A DNA stretch of 46,755 nucleotides from Microcaldota archaeon (GCA_021810375.1 JAJZJB010000003.1:1-46755), one strand, 5' to 3'; counted from the stretch's first letter, positions 35,965 through 45,411 are shown. Numbers and translations: made by a program. The notes: a model not told the origin generated them from the letters alone.

Positions 35965-36570
35965 ATGGAAGAGAGAGAGCAGAGACGAGAGGATCTGGAA
36001 GAATACGCGGCAGTGCTGGATTACCTGCCGATAGGGCGGAGCAGCTCAGCAAGGGCCGAGCCGCTTGTGCAGCTCCTTGGGGAGACAAGATTCACGCTAT
36101 TGGAAGCCGTGCCTAAGGGCACAGAGATCAAGGTTGGGGAAACTGTATACATAGGCAAGGGCGATCGCGAAAAGGTCTCGCTTATCAAGAGCAGGTTAAG
36201 TTATGCCGACCTTACGGAAGGCGCGAAGAAGGAACTGCCTATAGCAATATCGGCTATAGTCAAGAAGAATGAGAAGAAGTTCGTTGAGATGTTCAACAAC
36301 GCCGGCGCGCTCAACATAAGGATGCATTCACTCGAACTTCTCCCCAACGTGGGAAAGAAACATCTTGCAGCAATCCTGGATGCAAGAGACGAAAGGCCTT
36401 TTGAGAGCTTTGCAGACATAACTGCCAGGGTATCGTTGCTTCAGGATCCCATAAAGCTGATAGTCGAGAGGGTTATCGTGGAGCTGAAGGGCGAGAGCAG
36501 GTTCTATCTCCTCACCAAGCCCCCTGCCGCAAGCCACGAGCACGAGCATGAACGCGGCGGCAGGTACTGA
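35965..36570 (+). CDS. DUF655 family nucleic-acid-binding protein with HhH domain
   Basis: EEYAAVLDYLPIG, MHSLELLPNVGKKHLAAILDARDERPFESFADI. Confidence 0.85.
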   Translation: MEEREQRREDLEEYAAVLDYLPIGRSSSARAEPLVQLLGETRFTLLEAVPKGTEIKVGETVYIGKGDREKVSLIKSRLSYADLTEGAKKELPIAISAIVKKNEKKFVEMFNNAGALNIRMHSLELLPNVGKKHLAAILDARDERPFESFADITARVSLLQDPIKLIVERVIVELKGESRFYLLTKPPAASHEHEHERGGRY

Positions 36571-36629
36571 CCTGGCGCACAAAAAGAGGTTCAACGCATA
36601 TAAACCTCACAGGGTAATATATCTCCTGC

Positions 36630-36700
36630 GGAGGCATAGTCTAGTGGCAGGACGGCAGATTGACATTCTGCAGACAGGAGTTCAATTCTCCTTGCCTCCA
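36630..36700 (+). tRNA. tRNA-Val (GAC)
   Basis: Acceptor GGAGGCA/TGCCTCC; anticodon stem GCAGA-TTGACAT-TCTGC; T-arm AGGAG-TTCAATT-CTCCT; no encoded CCA. Confidence 0.93.
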
Positions 36701-36756
36701 TACGCATCTGTGTTCAATGTAATAACATTTCAGTTTTATGAAATGACCCGGCTTGC

Positions 36757-37173
36757 TTAAAGAACTTTCAGTAGGTCCATGGTTGATAGTATCTTTACTC
36801 TTCCCTGTTTTCGTATAGGTTTGTCATTCGACCAAATGCCACACGCCTTGCATAATGCAACTGCAAAATATGGCGCATCATTCAGCCTTGGCGATACCTG
36901 TTCTGCCTCATCCTTGAACCTGTTTAATTCCCCCTCTTTTACAATTTCTATACCTGATGCAGACAATAATTCAAGTGCCAGTTCCGCTACCACTTCTTCT
37001 TTTAGACCTGTCTTCTCAGCAAGGAGTTTTCTGTATTTATAGATCTCGTCTAAAATGTATGGTGTGGTGTAAAGCCTTAGTGGCACTGGAGTTCTTGTAA
37101 GTAGAATCCTCCTGGTAGTACTGTCCTTAATGAAGGCTGCAAATATAATATTTGCATCTATCACGAGTTCCAC
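36757..37173 (-). CDS. vapC: PIN-domain ribonuclease toxin (VapC-like)
   Basis: VIDANIIFAAFIKDS, DEIYKY, LNDAPYFAVALCKACGIWSNDKPI acidic residues. Confidence 0.85.
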   Translation of the reverse strand: MELVIDANIIFAAFIKDSTTRRILLTRTPVPLRLYTTPYILDEIYKYRKLLAEKTGLKEEVVAELALELLSASGIEIVKEGELNRFKDEAEQVSPRLNDAPYFAVALCKACGIWSNDKPIRKQGRVKILSTMDLLKVL

Positions 37174-37180
37174 AGGACCA

Positions 37181-37405
37181 CTAGTTTTGTTTCATGCGTG
37201 CCGCAATTCTCCTATTTGCCCTTCTCCCTATGGCTATAGCATCCTTTTCTGTAAGGTTGCTCTTAGCCAGAAGCTTATCCATCTTATCCAGCAGGGTCAA
37301 TTTTTGAATTATCGACTGTCTGGCTACTTCAGACCAGTTTATTTCTGGGTGTTCATCCATCAGTTTCTTCAGCTCTTTAGACACAGATAATGTTAAACTT
37401 GTCAT
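37181..37405 (-). CDS. vapB: RHH antitoxin (VapB-like) paired with the PIN toxin
   Basis: TLSVSKELKKLMDEHPEINWSEVARQSIIQKLTLLD; 7 nt upstream of the toxin gene. Confidence 0.8.
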   Translation of the reverse strand: MTSLTLSVSKELKKLMDEHPEINWSEVARQSIIQKLTLLDKMDKLLAKSNLTEKDAIAIGRRANRRIAARMKQN

Positions 37406-37444
37406 ATGTATCAGATGAATTATGAATGAACAGATACTTATACG

Positions 37445-37489
37445 TTACGTTCATTACGTCTAATATGTCTATTATGTTTATTATGTTTA
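37445..37489. repeat. Five degenerate 9-bp tandem units upstream of vapBC
   Basis: TTACGTTCA/TTACGTCTA/ATATGTCTA/TTATGTTTA/TTATGTTTA. Confidence 0.65.
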
Positions 37490-37698
37490 TATGTGGGCCT
37501 TTCAGTAGCGTATACCATTGTTTTTCCATCCCCATTCACTACGACAGAACCTTGCCTCCATGGAATCTTTCCTTATAAATTGCTAAGCCAATTGGGCGTA
37601 TCCTCCGCGTCGGAGATACCTTTAAATATTCGTTATGCAGAAATATATCTTGCAGATTTTCAGCTACGAATTTTGTTCTAGCCACTGCATGTGATACT

Positions 37699-38268
37699 AT
37701 GAAATTGAGACCTGCAAGATCGGTGAGAGGCATACGCAGCCAGGCGTGGGCCAGATACTCTGTCAAGAAGCCCAGGAAGAACTACATCAAGGCGCTTCCG
37801 CACACAAGTTTATTGGTATTCAAGATGGGCGTAAACAAGCCCACATACGACTTGCTGCTTACTCTGGTCTCAGACCAGCAGGTACAGCTAAGGTCTAACG
37901 CCCTTGAGGCAGCACGCCAGGTTGCCAACAAGTACCTTGAGCGCGAGCTCATAGCAAATTATTTTCTCAAACTGCTTCCGTATCCGCACAATGTGGTGAG
38001 GGAGAAGAAGAGGGCTACCGGTGCAGGAGCAGACCGTATCTCCCAGGGTATGTCCCTTTCGTTCGGAAGCCCATCTTCCGTGGCAGCCAGGGTGCACCGG
38101 GGCCAGACGGTATTCGAGCTCAAGACTATGTCCTCTGCGAAAAATATAGGCAGGGAGGCATTGAGCAGGGCTTCTAAGAAGCTCTCGGGAACCTACAAGA
38201 TAAACCTCGTGCCCTTGCTACAGCAGCAACCGCAGAAGGTCCAGCAGCTCCAGCAGGCGGTAAACTGA
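37699..38268 (+). CDS. rpl10e: Large-subunit ribosomal protein L10e (uL16)
   Basis: RPARSVRGIRSQAWARYS, RSNALEAARQVANKYLE, YPHNVVREKKRATGAGADRISQGM. Confidence 0.92.
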   Translation: MKLRPARSVRGIRSQAWARYSVKKPRKNYIKALPHTSLLVFKMGVNKPTYDLLLTLVSDQQVQLRSNALEAARQVANKYLERELIANYFLKLLPYPHNVVREKKRATGAGADRISQGMSLSFGSPSSVAARVHRGQTVFELKTMSSAKNIGREALSRASKKLSGTYKINLVPLLQQQPQKVQQLQQAVN

Positions 38269-38293
38269 GGGCTCCTTTCCACAGCCATCGGTA

Positions 38294-39763
38294 ATGTTCA
38301 TGGATAAGAAAGAAGGATTGGACGAGATCGTCGAAAGGAGGGACATATACTATCCCGCTTTCGGCATATATGGAGAGATAGCCGGCTTCTACGACTTCGG
38401 GCCCATAGGCCTGAGGATAAGGAAAAGGATAGAGGATGCATGGCGCGCCCTCTTTGTAGAAGAGATAGGCGCTATAGAGATAGAGACTGCAAATCTTCTC
38501 CCGGAGCAGGCGCTCAAGGCAAGCGGCCACGTCTCTGCGTTTACAGATCCTATTGCCACGTGCACCGTTTGCAAGACCCCGTATCGCGTGGATAAGCTGT
38601 TAGAGGAATTCTACGAGAAGAGCGGAGAGAAGAAATCTGCCAGCGAGGTCAAGCGGCTTAATGCTGACCAGATTGCAGAGAGGGCCGGGACAGCAGGGCT
38701 AAAATGTACCAAATGCGGAGGCAAGCTATCTAAGATAGAGAAATTCAACCTGATGTTCAAGACCACCGTGGGCCAGGGGGACGTGACTGCGTACCTCAGA
38801 CCCGAGACCGCGCAGAGTATCTTCCTGGATTTCAAGAACCTTTTCAGGTCGCAGGGCCTCAGGCTTCCGGCAATAATCTCGCAGAAAGGCCGTGCGTACA
38901 GAAATGAGATATCGGCAAGGCAGCAGCTCGTGAGAATGCGCGAGTTCACGCAGATGGATACCGAGATATTCTTCGACGTTCAGGCAGAGCAGGACGACTT
39001 GGGATACATAAGTTCCAGCGAAGTTCTCAAGACAAGGGTAAGGTTCATCTCTGCGGGAGAGGAGAACGAGACCGAGGAATCATTGGAGAACCTGCTGAAA
39101 TCAGGAAGGATACCAAACACCTATTTCGCATATCTTATCTACCTAGAGAAGAGGCTTCTCATGCGCATGGGCATAACCGAGGACAAGTACAGGTTCAGGC
39201 AGCTTGAGAAGGAGGAGCTGCCGCATTACTCCAAGGGAAACGTCGACCTTGAGATATCTACGCATTACGGATACATAGAAGTGGCGGGCAACGCGCACAG
39301 GAGCGATTTCGACCTTTCCAACCACTCTAAATTCTCCGGAGAGGATCTCGGAGTCGTAGGAAACAACGGCAAGGTAATGCCGCAGATCATAGAGGCAACG
39401 CTGGGCATGGACAGGCTCTTCTTCGCCCTTCTAGACAATGCGGTAAGCGATGACGAACGCGGATGGCAGTGGCTGAAGCTTAACGAGCACATGGCCCCGT
39501 ACACGTATGCCATATTTCCGTTGCAGAAGGACGAGAAGATAATTGGGAAGGCCAAGGAACTGCGCAGCAAGCTGGCTGCGAAGGGCATCCAATGCTACTA
39601 CTCTGAGACGGCAAGCATAGGCAAGCGGTACGCCAAGGCCGATGAAATAGGCGTTCCACACTGCATAACCGTCGACTTCCAGACTCTAGAAGACTCTACA
39701 GTAACGGTGAGGGACAGAAACACTACCAAGCAGGACAGGATCGCGCTCAGTGAGATTGCATGA
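38294..39763 (+). CDS. glyS: Glycyl-tRNA synthetase (archaeal/eukaryotic class II)
   Basis: RRDIYYPAFGIYGEIAGFYDFGPIGLRIRKRIEDAW, MFKTTVGQ...AYLRPETAQSIFLDF. Confidence 0.95.
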   Translation: MFMDKKEGLDEIVERRDIYYPAFGIYGEIAGFYDFGPIGLRIRKRIEDAWRALFVEEIGAIEIETANLLPEQALKASGHVSAFTDPIATCTVCKTPYRVDKLLEEFYEKSGEKKSASEVKRLNADQIAERAGTAGLKCTKCGGKLSKIEKFNLMFKTTVGQGDVTAYLRPETAQSIFLDFKNLFRSQGLRLPAIISQKGRAYRNEISARQQLVRMREFTQMDTEIFFDVQAEQDDLGYISSSEVLKTRVRFISAGEENETEESLENLLKSGRIPNTYFAYLIYLEKRLLMRMGITEDKYRFRQLEKEELPHYSKGNVDLEISTHYGYIEVAGNAHRSDFDLSNHSKFSGEDLGVVGNNGKVMPQIIEATLGMDRLFFALLDNAVSDDERGWQWLKLNEHMAPYTYAIFPLQKDEKIIGKAKELRSKLAAKGIQCYYSETASIGKRYAKADEIGVPHCITVDFQTLEDSTVTVRDRNTTKQDRIALSEIA

Positions 39764-40632
39764 TAAGCGTGGAATGTTTTGATCTTGGCCTCAGCGCCAT
39801 GAGCGGACAGCCGCTTGCCTTCTATTCAAATTACAGCAGGGAAGGCAATGCGGAGAAGCTAACGTATTCAACCCCAAAAGGCAGAATCTGCATAATAGCA
39901 TCGAAGAGGAGCAGGAGAACACAGCTTAACTTCACATATTCCGGAAATCATAGCGGGGCCAGCGCGAAGAAGGAGATAACAGAGAGGTTTGCCCTTAACG
40001 AAGACATAACGCGTGTATACAAGAGTATAAACACCGATCCATTCATGGACAATGCGATAACTGAGCTTAATGGACTCAGGGTCACCAGGAATGACCCATG
40101 GGAGACGACACTATGCTTCGTGATCTCCCAGTTCAACAACATAAAGAGGATACGCGGCATAGTGGGCAATCTCAAGCAGGCATTTGGAGAGGAGGCCGAG
40201 TTCGGCAGCAACACTGAGAAGCTCTTCCCAACTCCCGAGGCTCTAGCATCGGCAAGCCTATCCTCGATACGCAAGTGCGGCACAGGCTTCAGGGACAAGT
40301 ACATACAGAGAGTTGCTAGGGAATGCTCAACCAAGGTCAACCTTGAAGAGCTCTATGATCTTGACTACGGGGAAGCCAAGGCAAAGCTGCTACAGCTTGA
40401 CGGCATAGGCGACAAGGTCGCCGACTGCATACTTCTCTTCGGATATGGCAAGCTGGATGCGTTCCCTATAGACACGTGGGTTAAGCGCGTGATTGAGACC
40501 GCGTACTTCAGGGGCAAGAGGAAGAGCATAAAGGAGATACACGAATTCGCTGACAAAAAGTGGCCAGGCCTGCAAGGTTACAGCAACCAATACATTTTCT
40601 GGCATGGCCGCACTAACCGCATAGGCAAGTGA
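39760..40632 (+). CDS. ogg: OGG1-type 8-oxoguanine DNA glycosylase/AP lyase
   Basis: HhH-GPD: LLQLDGIGDKVADCILLFGYGKLDAFPIDTWVKRVI; GLQGYSNQYIFWHGR. Confidence 0.88.
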   Translation: MISVECFDLGLSAMSGQPLAFYSNYSREGNAEKLTYSTPKGRICIIASKRSRRTQLNFTYSGNHSGASAKKEITERFALNEDITRVYKSINTDPFMDNAITELNGLRVTRNDPWETTLCFVISQFNNIKRIRGIVGNLKQAFGEEAEFGSNTEKLFPTPEALASASLSSIRKCGTGFRDKYIQRVARECSTKVNLEELYDLDYGEAKAKLLQLDGIGDKVADCILLFGYGKLDAFPIDTWVKRVIETAYFRGKRKSIKEIHEFADKKWPGLQGYSNQYIFWHGRTNRIGK

Positions 40633-40636
40633 TGGA

Positions 40637-41203
40637 ATGGCAGATGACATAGCAAGAATAGAGAAGAGGATAATCGAACTGGAAGGGCAGATGGACTCGG
40701 TGATGCAGCTCTCGCGCGCCGTTATACGGTTTGCGGGTAAGGCAATAACCGCAATGCATGCAAGGCACGAGAAAGAAGCAGGTGAGTTTCTCTCCAGCAT
40801 GTCCGAATCAATGAAGCGGCTAAAGGCAACCGAGCAGGGGTTTGAGCATTATTCGTTGCCTGCGCACCAGGAGTATACCGAAGCAATGATAGTATACAAC
40901 ATAATAAAGAACGGCAAGGTGCCTCCTATGGGGGAAATAGGCGAGGCAGAGATACCGTACTTGCTAGGGATGATGGATGCCGTTGGCGAGCTAAAGAGGG
41001 AAGCGTTTGAGTCAATGCGCAAGCGTGACCTTGCAACCGCATCAATGTACTACTCGCTCATGCTTGAGATATACGACTCAACTGCGCACTTGCGATTTGC
41101 AGGCGCCCTCGTTCCCGACTTCAGGAAGAAACAGGACACTGCGCGTATACAGATAGAAGGCACCATAAGCGAGCTTGTCTCTCTCGAAGGCAAGGCCAGA
41201 TAA
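40637..41203 (+). CDS. Archaeal translin-family protein
   Basis: All-helical; EFLSSMSESMKRLKATEQGFEHYSLPAHQEYTEAMIVYNII; GDAVGELKRE-type translin motif. Confidence 0.75.
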   Translation: MADDIARIEKRIIELEGQMDSVMQLSRAVIRFAGKAITAMHARHEKEAGEFLSSMSESMKRLKATEQGFEHYSLPAHQEYTEAMIVYNIIKNGKVPPMGEIGEAEIPYLLGMMDAVGELKREAFESMRKRDLATASMYYSLMLEIYDSTAHLRFAGALVPDFRKKQDTARIQIEGTISELVSLEGKAR

Positions 41204-41264
41204 GTGCAAGAAGCTTTATATACTTTACCATCGCAGCTTAATCTGACCTTAGGGGTTGAATAAA

Positions 41265-41846
41265 ATGGGAAACAAAAGAGAATTCAGGTTGCAAAGCGCA
41301 ATGGAATACCTGATGACCTACGGCTGGGCAATCCTCATAATTGCCATAGTCCTGGGAGTCTTGTATTATCTAGGAATCTTTAACGGTGCAGCGTCTCTAG
41401 GAACAAGCTGCATAGCCGTTGCAGGATACTACTGCCAGAATCCTACAATGAATACGGCAGGACAGCTCAGTTTCACGCTGGGCCAGAGCAGCGGCAATCC
41501 GCAGTACAACATAGGGCTCTCATGCGCAGCAACATCCAACAGCGCAGGGCTGCCTTACACGTCTGCATCCGCCAACGCGTTCTATTATCCAGCCACGAAC
41601 GGTCTTGTATCTACCACGGCATTCCCTGGTTATACATCTGCACTGCAGCTGACCTCAGGCCAGCAGCAGGCGATAACTAACCTGCCATGCTTTGGATCTA
41701 CAGGAGCGCTCCTCTCGACAAGCGCAATAGGTGCGACTTTCACCGGCTCGCTATGGTACAACTACACTGCAACCTACGCGGCCCCTGGCGGATCGAACCC
41801 TTGGCTTACCGTGAAGATGGCTACAGTAACAGCAAAGACCGTATAA
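41265..41846 (+). CDS. Surface/pilin-like protein with class III (archaeal type IV) signal peptide
   Basis: KREFRLQSAMEYLMTYGWAILIIAIVLGVLYYL; QxSxEY-like cleavage motif. Confidence 0.85.
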   Translation: MGNKREFRLQSAMEYLMTYGWAILIIAIVLGVLYYLGIFNGAASLGTSCIAVAGYYCQNPTMNTAGQLSFTLGQSSGNPQYNIGLSCAATSNSAGLPYTSASANAFYYPATNGLVSTTAFPGYTSALQLTSGQQQAITNLPCFGSTGALLSTSAIGATFTGSLWYNYTATYAAPGGSNPWLTVKMATVTAKTV

Positions 41847-41866
41847 ACCGCTTTGGTTTTACGGCC

Positions 41867-41890
41867 TTTTCTTTTTTTTCTTTATTTTTA
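41867..41890 (+). terminator. Poly-T terminator after the pilin-like gene
   Basis: CCTTTTCTTTTTTTTCTTTATTTTTA. Confidence 0.65.
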
Positions 41891-42228
41891 TAAACGCATA
41901 GCGTAAGCCCTACGCCGGGCGCAGGCACGGCATGCGATTTTAGTGAGTTCTCAGACATTCTGTAACGGCACCAGTGGCATTTCTACATAAGAGGATGGAA
42001 TACTAAACATATCCTTGCAACTTCCCGCGGCCTTACGTTGGGCATGGGCATAAACGCGCCAATACGCTGCAAATTCATGCGAGGACGACATCCCCCATAG
42101 TCGTTGGAAGATCTCACAGGGCTACCAGTGACGTTGCATGTGACATACTTGCCGATACCAGAAGATACTAAGGGCGTCGTGTATGGCTGATTCTGAAGGA
42201 AACTAAAACAAAAGGACAAGAAATAAAA

Positions 42229-42254
42229 AAGTAAAAAAAAGAAAAGAAGAAAAG
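42229..42254 (-). terminator. Poly-T terminator (minus strand) after the 79-aa gene
   Basis: Plus-strand AAAAAAGTAAAAAAAAGAAAAGAAGAAAAG. Confidence 0.55.
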
Positions 42255-42276
42255 CGTAAGATCAAGACTGAGGAGA

Positions 42277-42516
42277 TTATCTCCTGCGCCTTGCCACTCT
42301 TCCTCTCCTGTTCATCTTTGTCCTGGCAACATAGCCGCTCTTGTCTATGAAGTACAGGTATCCATCCTCCCTCTTCACCCGTTCGGAGCCAACCTTTGAC
42401 TTCCTGCCCCTAGGGTTGTTCTTCATAGGAGTTCTCCATGCGTATCCATCCTTACCAAGGAAATATAGATACCCATCTTCCCTCTCTACTTTTTCGCTTG
42501 TTAGTCTTTCTGCCAT
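42277..42516 (-). CDS. Very basic 79-aa protein with two tandem about 25-aa repeats
   Basis: SEKVEREDGYLYFLGKDGYAWRTPM / SERVKREDGYLYFIDKSGYVARTKM; upstream minus-strand GGATATAAAAAGATTCC promoter. Confidence 0.75.
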   Translation of the reverse strand: MAERLTSEKVEREDGYLYFLGKDGYAWRTPMKNNPRGRKSKVGSERVKREDGYLYFIDKSGYVARTKMNRRGRVARRRR

Positions 42517-42729
42517 TCATTCACCTAACTATGTATACGATAGGAATCTTTTTATATCCTCCCCTCGGCTACCGTCAGCAAATTACATGAACCAAGCAGA
42601 AAATACGTCGACAATCTCCAGAAAAATATGCCATATTTTATCAATCTTGCTCCGCGCCATCTTATTTTACGTCGTAAAAACAAAAACGTTAGTTATAAAT
42701 ATACCCGAACGGAAAGGTATTACTGCAAT

Positions 42730-42804
42730 GGACATGTGGTGTAACTTGGATAGCACGGCGGCTTGCGGAGCCGTAAGTTGCGGGTTCAAATCCCGTCATG
42801 TCCG
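42730..42804 (+). tRNA. tRNA-Arg (GCG)
   Basis: Acceptor GGACATG/CATGTCC; anticodon stem GCGGC-TTGCGGA-GCCGT; T-arm GCGGG-TTCAAAT-CCCGT. Confidence 0.92.
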
Positions 42805-42847
42805 TCCATGCCTTCAGGCGTGTACTTCCAATCCCTGCACACGTCAT

Positions 42848-43684
42848 TCAGGCCCTTAATCTCGCCTTGTTGTTGTCGTTGCCGTGTGTAGTTACGAGGG
42901 TTAGTTTCACGTTTTTCATGAAGTCCTGGATGTGCAGCTGCCCTGCCCAGGATCTCATGAGCTCGTTGTCATGCTGGTCCTGCGCAAGCACACGCACGTC
43001 ATGTATGCCTAGCGCTCCTGTGAAGAGCCTTGCGTCTACTAGTGCCTCTTCAAACGTGCCTACTTGTGAGTAATACGCATTGAATTTGCCTATGGTTGTC
43101 ATGCTGCCATGGCCTTTGTTGAGCCTCTCCGCCATGTCAGAGTACCTTGCAACCGAAGGCCTGGTTATGACAAGCACATGCTCCAGTTCGTTTTCAGTTG
43201 GTATTCCTGACGTGTCTATGGTGTCTGTGGAATAGCCCACACCGCTGCTGCCCATCAGCCTGTCCAGGGCCTTCTTCTGCACATTCTTGTTACCCTTCTC
43301 TATCTGCTCCCTGCTAGTATACCCGTTTTCTATGAACTGGCTTATCTGTGCATCTCCTATGAAATGAGAATCGAGCTCTTTTCCGTGTAGTCTTGCGTCT
43401 TCCTCTACTGCAAGCCTGCCTGCCCATCCGCATCCTTTCGTTACGTCTCTCATATCAGTATGAGTCAGCACTACAACCTGCCTCATTGCACGGTTCTTTT
43501 CCTCAGTGCCGACATGCACCAGTTTCACAAGCGTATCTGCAATGTTGGTCACATCGGCCCCGGCCGTTCGCACAAATGCTGTCTTTCCATCATTGAACTC
43601 GCTGTCCAGATATGCGCTCAGTCTCCTGTCTGAGCATGACACTACAACCCGGCTTGTACCCTCAGGGAGATAAAAATCTGCCAT
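42848..43684 (-). CDS. Divergent beta-carbonic-anhydrase-like protein (start set at MADFYLPEG)
   Basis: VVVSCSDRRLSAYL, FVRTAGADVTNIADTLVKL, VVVLTHTDMRDVTKGCGWAG. Confidence 0.6.
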   Translation of the reverse strand: MADFYLPEGTSRVVVSCSDRRLSAYLDSEFNDGKTAFVRTAGADVTNIADTLVKLVHVGTEEKNRAMRQVVVLTHTDMRDVTKGCGWAGRLAVEEDARLHGKELDSHFIGDAQISQFIENGYTSREQIEKGNKNVQKKALDRLMGSSGVGYSTDTIDTSGIPTENELEHVLVITRPSVARYSDMAERLNKGHGSMTTIGKFNAYYSQVGTFEEALVDARLFTGALGIHDVRVLAQDQHDNELMRSWAGQLHIQDFMKNVKLTLVTTHGNDNNKARLRA

Positions 43685-43740
43685 GGAACTCACAATCCTA
43701 TAGTGCAATCTGCCTTAATAAGATTTATGTTGGATTGCAG

Positions 43741-45411
43741 TCATACTGACTGCTTGTGCACCCCTCTAACAGCCCTGCCTGAAGGATCCACCATCTTTGC
43801 AAAGTCCTCGCTCCACCTCATGGCCCTGGGGGTGGAGCATGCCACCGAGGGGCCTACCGGAACAGTTGATGCCGCTGACCTGCTGTGGAAAAGTTCATCG
43901 AATATGGTCCTATAATAATACTGCTCTTTTGATGTCGGGACCTGCACAGGGAATCTTTCCGCGGCGCTAGCCATCATCTTGTCAGTAACGTGGGCTTCTG
44001 TAAATTTCTTGAGCTGGTCTATCCATCCGTAACCAACGCCGTCAGAGAACTGCTCCTTCTGTCTCCAAAGCACACTCGAATCAGGGAATACTCCCTCAAA
44101 AGACCTCCTTAGCAGGTCCTTCTCAATCCTAGGCCTGCCCATGCTGTCCTTGCACATCTTCTCTTCAGGAGAGATGCCCATAACGTAATCTACGAATATC
44201 TTGTCAAGGAAAGGTACTCTTGTCTCAAGACCCCATGCGGCAGTGGACTTGTTCGCCCTTAGGCAGTCGTACTTGCTGAGGTTGCCAACCTTCTCAACCA
44301 GCTCCTCATGAAACTCTCTGGCATTGGGCGCCTTGTGGAAATAGAGGTAGCCTCCAAAAAGCTCGTCAGATCCTTCTCCAGATAGTACCATCTTTATGCC
44401 CATTGACTTTATTTTCCTTGCCATTAGGTACATTGGTGTTGCCGCCCGTATGGTTGTTGTATCGAAGGTCTCGAGATGCCAGATTACGTCTCTTAGCGCA
44501 TCAATGCCTTCCTGTATGGTAAATATTATTTCATGGTGCACAGTGCCTATCCTTGCAGCCACCTGCCTTGCGTAAGCCATATCTGGAGAGCCTTCAAGTC
44601 CCACCGAGAAGGAATGCAGTCTAGGCCACCACGCCTCTTCGCTGTCTCCTGACTCTACCCTCTGCCTGCTGTACTTGTATGCTGCAAATGCTACTAGTGA
44701 AGAATCAAGCCCGCCTGAAATAAGCACCCCGTAGGGGACATCAGACATAAGCTGCCTGTGCACTGCAGCCTCGAACTGCCTGCGCAGCTCCAGGAGGTCC
44801 GCCTTTGCGCTCGGTATCTCAGTCATCCATCGTCTTTCATACCACTTCACGAACCTGCCATCCTTGCTGTCGTAGTAGTGGCCCGGTGGAAATTCCTGCA
44901 GTTTGTCGCAATACTTGTCGAGCGCCTTCATCTCGCTTGCTATGTGCACCACTCCGTTTCCGTCCCATCCTATGTAAAGTGGTTCTATGCCGATATGATC
45001 TCTTGCCACTAAATAACTACCTTTTGCCTTGTCATAGAGAGCGAACGCGAATATGCCATTCAGTTTGTCAATGAAGGCAGGGCCATACTCTTCATAGAGA
45101 TACAACAGCACTTCGCAGTCAGACTTCGTCTGCCACTTGTGCTCCCTGTTTAATTCCGAGCGCAGCTCCGTGTGGTTGTATATCTCACCATTCACTGCAA
45201 GTACATTGCCATTGGACTTATCGACCAACGGCTGGGCTCCATGCTCTACGTCCACTATGGAAAGCCTCTCGTGTGCGAGGATAGCCTTCTCATCTGCATA
45301 TATGCCGCTCCAGTCCGGCCCGCGATGCCTTATTGTTCTCGCCATTGCCATAGCTCTGCTGCGCATCTCCGTCATATCTTCAAAATCGAATATACCAACT
45401 ATGCCGCACAA
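43741..45411 (-). CDS. asnB: Asparagine synthase (glutamine-hydrolysing), AsnB type
   Basis: CGIVGIFDFED Ntn domain; LISGGLDSSLVAFAA; VLSGEGSDELFGGYLYFHKAPNAREF; start set to TTG immediately before the catalytic Cys. Confidence 0.94.
   Translation of the reverse strand: MCGIVGIFDFEDMTEMRSRAMAMARTIRHRGPDWSGIYADEKAILAHERLSIVDVEHGAQPLVDKSNGNVLAVNGEIYNHTELRSELNREHKWQTKSDCEVLLYLYEEYGPAFIDKLNGIFAFALYDKAKGSYLVARDHIGIEPLYIGWDGNGVVHIASEMKALDKYCDKLQEFPPGHYYDSKDGRFVKWYERRWMTEIPSAKADLLELRRQFEAAVHRQLMSDVPYGVLISGGLDSSLVAFAAYKYSRQRVESGDSEEAWWPRLHSFSVGLEGSPDMAYARQVAARIGTVHHEIIFTIQEGIDALRDVIWHLETFDTTTIRAATPMYLMARKIKSMGIKMVLSGEGSDELFGGYLYFHKAPNAREFHEELVEKVGNLSKYDCLRANKSTAAWGLETRVPFLDKIFVDYVMGISPEEKMCKDSMGRPRIEKDLLRRSFEGVFPDSSVLWRQKEQFSDGVGYGWIDQLKKFTEAHVTDKMMASAAERFPVQVPTSKEQYYYRTIFDELFHSRSAASTVPVGPSVACSTPRAMRWSEDFAKMVDPSGRAVRGVHKQSV

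Noticed and set aside
41265-41846. Assigning the class III signal pilin-like gene to the T4SS-like machine
   Set aside because: Its N-terminus is a classic archaeal type IV pilin-type signal and it lies outside the cluster on the other strand; a different filament or surface family.
42341-42859. 172-aa plus-strand ORF covering tRNA-Arg
   Set aside because: Overlaps the tRNA gene and is antisense to the repeat-containing basic protein.
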